Source of the DNA: Micropterix aruncella
Taxonomy: Eukaryota; Arthropoda; Insecta; Lepidoptera; Micropterigidae
DNA length: 64,000 nt
Reading direction: 5' to 3'
NCBI GenBank assembly: GCA_944548615.1
Contig: OX155979.1
Location: 15,271,886 to 15,335,885 of the forward strand
This document shows positions 25,201 to 31,200 of the stretch, in pieces (the first letter of the stretch is position 1; every line of letters begins with the position of its first letter). The notes beneath the pieces are model-generated. The model worked only from the letters and a program-made list of their open reading frames with translations, was not told the origin of the DNA and made no database searches. Made by a program: the position numbers and the translations under genes.

Positions 25201-28200
25201 AGTGCCTGGAAATAAAAAGCAATAAAAAGACAGTTTTCACATTGATGAGTAGTTCGTTTATTCTTCTTTGTTCAGTGGTGAACCTGTGACAGCAGGTAAA
25301 AGTGGCTGCCTTCTTCAGGTCAGCATGATGTTGAAAATTCTCAGAATCTCCGCGGTAGTGACGCTGGTGACGGTTCTCAGCACGTTTGTTGCAAATGGAT
25401 AGAAATTGGGTTAAATAAAGTACCACTCCTGTGGGCAAACAGGAAAATCTCTGGTTATCTCAGGCATCATGGCGTATAACCTAGCTTCGAGTAAAATGGT
25501 TGACTCACCCCAGAAAAACACGAACTAAATTACATCATATTCTTGGCACTCCACTGACAGGTGCACTCTTCACACCGCCGATTACGGCACTTTTTCACCT
25601 CCTTGACACAAAATCAATCTCACCTCTGTCGCCATTTTGGCATCAAGTGAACAGGGCGGAAGTGTGACGTAACTTTAGGAAGCTCAGACCGCCAACATTT
25701 CAGCAAAACAACTGTTACCAACTCAAGTTAAAAAAAAAGTTTTAATATTAATAAATATACAACAAGGATTGTTAGCATATTTACCACATTTCTTAACATT
25801 GCTTTTAATATTTGCGTATTATTTTAACCGCGGGCAACGATCCGCTTCACCGGGCGCAAGAACAGCAACACTGCCTGTAAACCAACCTGAACAGAAGTTG
25901 ACAGCTGTCAAACATCGCGAAAATGACAATCTTGGACTGGGATCTTGGAAAATGCGGTTTTTTATGCTTAGGTCCAATGGAGACGCCGAGAAAACATGGA
26001 AGATACATAAAAACATGCTTGAGACTTCTGGGCAACACGGAAGAACACGAAACAGGAGTGTAACCATGTTGGAAGACGAAGATTGCGCGCGATACATGTC
26101 GCGCGGCATCAAACACCAAGGAAAAGCTAAGAAACACTATATTTGTCTAGGAACCTGACGGAATACCGAAATAATCGTGCTTAGCGTGTCTCAAGGTGTA
26201 TTTCACGTTCCTGGACACTGCACGTCACGCCAAAACTTACGATTTTTGTTACACCTCCCTATATTAATTATTAAATAATTTATATAATTATTATAAGATT
26301 ACATGACCTATGAATGAACTGTATACCTAATCCTATGTACCTAAATAAATAAATAAAATCACAATTTTTGTCACAAGGTCGCGGCACTAAACACGAACAA
26401 CGCGAACTGACAGCGGCGATGCCGTCACTCATTTTTAATAAATCGGTTATTGGACTACGCGATCGGCAGTCGACAATCTAGTAGTTAATTTTTGACTACC
26501 TATGTATGTTCAGTAAAGAGTAGTAACGAAACTTACTACCTAACCCAATTATTTTGACACGTCCAAGAGCGGTCTTTAGCCGTCAATTGGACATGACAAA
26601 AATGTAATGTAATGTAATTAAACTATGGATTTTACTTCATGGTAGATAGTTCAATTATAACTTAATCAGATATTTTTTCTACATCCATTCTTTTCTGTAT
26701 TTTATAGTGTTTTCCATTACCTTACCAAATATTAGGAATCTATACCAATAATGAAGCTGACGAGTTAGTTTTTTTGTTTAAACGCGCTAAATCAAATCAA
26801 ATCAAATCCAATAATTTATTGTCCTAAAAACTAATACATAGTTGTATAGACAGTTGTAATACATTTACATTTGCCGTGATATGATTGAATTCTTCATTAA
26901 CCCCTCGCGTACCAGACGGCCCGAAACGTCCAGAATTGATATTTACCGTCGAACCCCAGACGACCCGAAATGGCCAGGCGAGGCCGACCGCTAATTATGT
27001 TAGTACAACTTTGACTAATAATTATGAATAATCTTTATTGCTTTACATAACGACGTTACAAATATCTAATAGCAAATTTCAATAGGAACATAAAACAGGT
27101 CTTTTTTAGACGATCGGTGTGACAGTTTCGGAGTAATCGTTTTTTTTCTGAAACGCCATCTTTTTTTTGAGACTCGCGAATTTCTTACGGGCCGTAAGGC
27201 ACACATTAAAATTCAAACCGCGGGCCGCGAGGGGTTAATGATCAAATTCTTCTATTAATAATCAAAACATTAAAGGTTACTCGTAAGAATAAAGAAGAAT
27301 TAAATTGTGTCTCACCATTTAGTTTACCAGATAAAAAACACAGAGTAAGATATTTAGAAAGTAAGATATAGAAATGAAATGAAATGAAATGAAAAATACC
27401 TTTATTGTACTAACAAAAAAAAAATACATGGGTAAAGAAAACTTAAATTCTATTTTAACTTAGTACAAACGGCGGGCTTATCGTTTCACGATTTCTTACA
27501 GCCAACCGTGTAATATGAAATAAAAGTATCAATACAGCTCACATACATAAACATATACACATAAATATACATATACATACATCCATATATACATACATAC
27601 ATAAAAAAATATAATTTATAATATAATATATGTATATTATAATAATAAATACATAGAAACTACAGATAATAGAGACTACAGATATAGAGAAGATATGTAG
27701 AAATTAACTCAATAAGTAGTGATTCTATTACATTGAATATAATGAGTAATGTAATGAGAAAAAAAAGGTTATAATGAACATAATTAATTCTTTAAAATAC
27801 CGATAAAAATATTTTTTTTTTGTATAAAATTAATAAATGTAATGTCAAAAATAACAAAAAAAAATGTGACGATTGTCAAAAAGTAAAATAAAATGTCTTA
27901 GTGATTATATTGCAAATAAAAATAGTCAAGATATAATTAATATGTGCCTACCTAATAATAGAAATAGTCAATACATTTTAGTCAAATTGAAAATTTATTA
28001 AAAACCTGTTACAGAAAGAGATATAGTCGAGATGCATACAGTTTTTAAAGATCGTTAATGTCGTACAATTCTCTTTCAATGAGATATAATTTGAGTTTAT
28101 TTTTAAATTGGAGCATTTCTCCTTTGCGGCATATTTTTTTGATACTAGAGGGTAGCTTATTGTAGGATATAATTCCGACGTAGTTCGGATCCCTTTTAAA

Positions 28201-31200
28201 AAGTTCTAGATTTGGACGAGGAAGAATCAGATTATTTCTCCCCCTGGTAAAGTGTTTATGGGTATCTGATTGTATCGGCAGCTGAGCTAGGTTTTTTATG
28301 ATCAATTTGACGCATTCTAAAACGTATAGAGATGGAAGGGTGGGGATTTTAAGCCTTCTGAAATTACCACGGCATGATTCTACATAACCCAGATTGCTTA
28401 AAATTCCCTGGAACTACCAGTCGGATTTGAAACATTCTTGTTGCATTTGATAGCCCAATTCTTGAGGAAGGTTACACGCTATTTAACCCCTTGAGCAGCA
28501 AACGGGACAATTGTCCCACAATTGAAATTACCGTAGAGTGGCAAAGGGGACATCTGTCCCAGCCGAGATCGGCGCCGATGTTTTCCAATTATTTACCCTT
28601 GATACCTCACATAAATCATATGGCCTGTGGTATTTGCGAAAAGAGGAGAAGATTCTCTGTCGTTAACTAGTTGGTTCATTATTTTTCATACAGTCGCCAT
28701 TTTTTAGTCTATGATTGAACCAAACCAAACCAAAAACTTCAATATTCATGTTGATTTTCAACACCGAATATTTTTTTATTTTTGTATGGGTATAAGTAAA
28801 ACGAAGTCATAGGTTGAATGAAGCATATTATAATTATTATAAAAGTATTCACAATTTCTTGTATAGGGTGATTTATTTCCAGAAAAAATATAGAAATGTT
28901 GGACAAGGCAGTTTTTTTCTGTACCACAACTTTGACAGATAATTCTGAATAATGCTAATTGCTTTACAAAACGACGTTACACTTATCTAATAGCAAATTT
29001 CAACAGGAATATAAAACAGGTCTTTTTTATACGATCCGTATAGTAGTTTCGGAGTAATCGTCGTTTTCCTGAAACGCTATATTTTTGTTGTGATGTAATC
29101 TTCTTCTTCGCGTTCTCTAAGAGAAACTACAATTCAAACGTCAGTGCTCGAGGTATTAACAGGAGCCAAACAAAAAGAACGCTGAAAGAAAGCGAGGTAA
29201 TGTGCGGGCGGTCGATGCGAAACGGTGGGTCGGAGGCCAAGATCGATCGCCCGTCGAGAACCGAGCATTATCGAAAAAACGTAAACTGTGCATGCCTTAT
29301 CTAAATCAGGTTGCGGCGACAGCCAGTATATATACCATACGAATATAAATAAAATACAAACGGAGCTGCCATGGAATTCACCGACCGAAATCGGGCCCAT
29401 CATATACTATTATTACACCTCTGGGAGGTAAACGGTGGATTCCGGACTAACGACCGGCTGTGGTAGGTTTCGGACAGCTGTCTTGCCAAATGTGAGCTTG
29501 CACCTTTCCACCCATTCACTTCCCCTTCGAAGCCATAGAATTTGAGATACGCAAATCGCGGTTTTAGATATTTTTTCTAGAAAGGAGTTGATTATTTTCC
29601 TGGAGAGACAAAGATCTTTAAAAAGGTGACACAAAGATTAAGCTGGCAGGCCACGAGCGCCTACTTCCACCAAGTGAAGGTGAACAGTGAAGCCGTTCCG
29701 GGTGACGGCATTTGCGAGATCATGGCATTTATTTAATTTGTACTCTTGGTCTTTTAGGATATTTGATTCCCGTGGAACAGTTAATTCTACGATAAGGACC
29801 ATCTTCCGAGATAGAGAATAAAGAGTTATATCTGGACGCAGGGATGTGCATCTGAGACTTTCAGGGAATTTATACTGCTTAGAGACCGAATCGACCTCCA
29901 TAATCCAATCTGAAGCTTTCTCGATTATTGACATTATTGCCGGGTGATGGCATTTGCGAGATCATTGTATTTATTTAATTTGTACTCGTGGTCTTTTGGG
30001 ATATTTGGAACCCATGGAACAGTTAATTCTACGATAAGGGCCACCTTCCGAGATAGACAGTAAAGAGTTATAATTATATAATAATATTATGATGGGCCCG
30101 ATTCCAGTCGGTGAATTCTATGGCAGCTTCTTTGTATTAATTTATATATATATACGTTACTACCAAGGTGATAATTTTGACAGTATCCTCCAAACCCCCA
30201 ATACAGTTTGTGCGGGATGGCTCTAAAGGCAAAAAACATTTAACTACAAAACCTTTCTCAATAATCGAGAAAGCTACAGATTGGACTCTGGAGGTTGATT
30301 CGGTCTCTAAGCAGTATAAATTCCCTGAAAGTCTCGGATGCACAGCCCTCCGTCCAGATATAACTCTTTACTCTCTATCTCGGAAGGTGGCTCTTATTGT
30401 AGAATTAACTGTTCCATGGGAATCAAATATCCCAAAAGACCACGAGTACAAATTAAATAAATACCATGATCTTGCAAATGCCGTAACCCGGAACGGTTTC
30501 ACTGTTCACCTTCACGCGGTGGAAGTTGGCGCTCGTGGCCTGCCAGCTAAATCTCTATTTCACCTCTTTAAAGATCTTGGCCTTTCCAGAAAAATAATCA
30601 ACTCTTTCTTAGAAAAATTATCTAAAACTGCGATTTGCGCATCTCAAATTCTATGGCTTCGAAGGGGGAGTGAATGGGTGGCAAGGTGAACGCTCACATG
30701 TGGCAAGACAGCTGTCCTAAACCTACCACAGCCGGTTCGTAAGTCCGGAATCCACTGCTCACCCCCCAGAAGTGTAAAAAATAGTATTATGATGGGCCCG
30801 ACTCCGGTCGGTGAATTCCATGGCAGCTCCGTTTGTATTTATTAATGTAGTTTTTTGTTTTTCAGGAGTGTATATTATACATTTGCGGAACTAAAAAAGA
30901 TTTATTTGTTGGAAAACCGCGTGCCACAGACAAGGATCTAGCAGAAAGATACGCTAAGGGCATGGCTGTCTTCTATACTGAGACTTCTAGTAGAACTGGA
31001 GAAAATATCGGTACATATGATATTTTTTTATTTTATTTATTTATTTCAAAAACATACAACATAACAATAGTAAAATATATACATAATATCTAATGATAGC
31101 AAAGTTAATGATATTTTTAAATATTTACAGTATATTAACCCTTGGAGTAAATGGGTATTTTCATGGATGCATCTGTCACTTTTGCAGGATTTTCGGCGAC

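Larger units (their letters stand above)
17368..26253 (-). mobile_element. Ty3/gypsy LTR retrotransposon, 8.9 kb
   Basis: Two LTRs in direct orientation (17368-18679 and 24939-26253) bound gag and pol read on the minus strand. Each LTR starts TGTAACA and ends TGTTACA. A CCTC duplication flanks the element (17364-17367 and 26254-26257). Domain order is gag, protease, RT, RNase H, integrase, which is the Ty3/gypsy order, and no env is seen. The element lies antisense in rab24 intron 3. By eye the LTRs differ at about seven single-base sites plus small length differences in 1.3 kb, implying a young insertion, yet gag, RT and integrase each carry a break, so this copy cannot make its own proteins. 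Confidence 0.95.
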
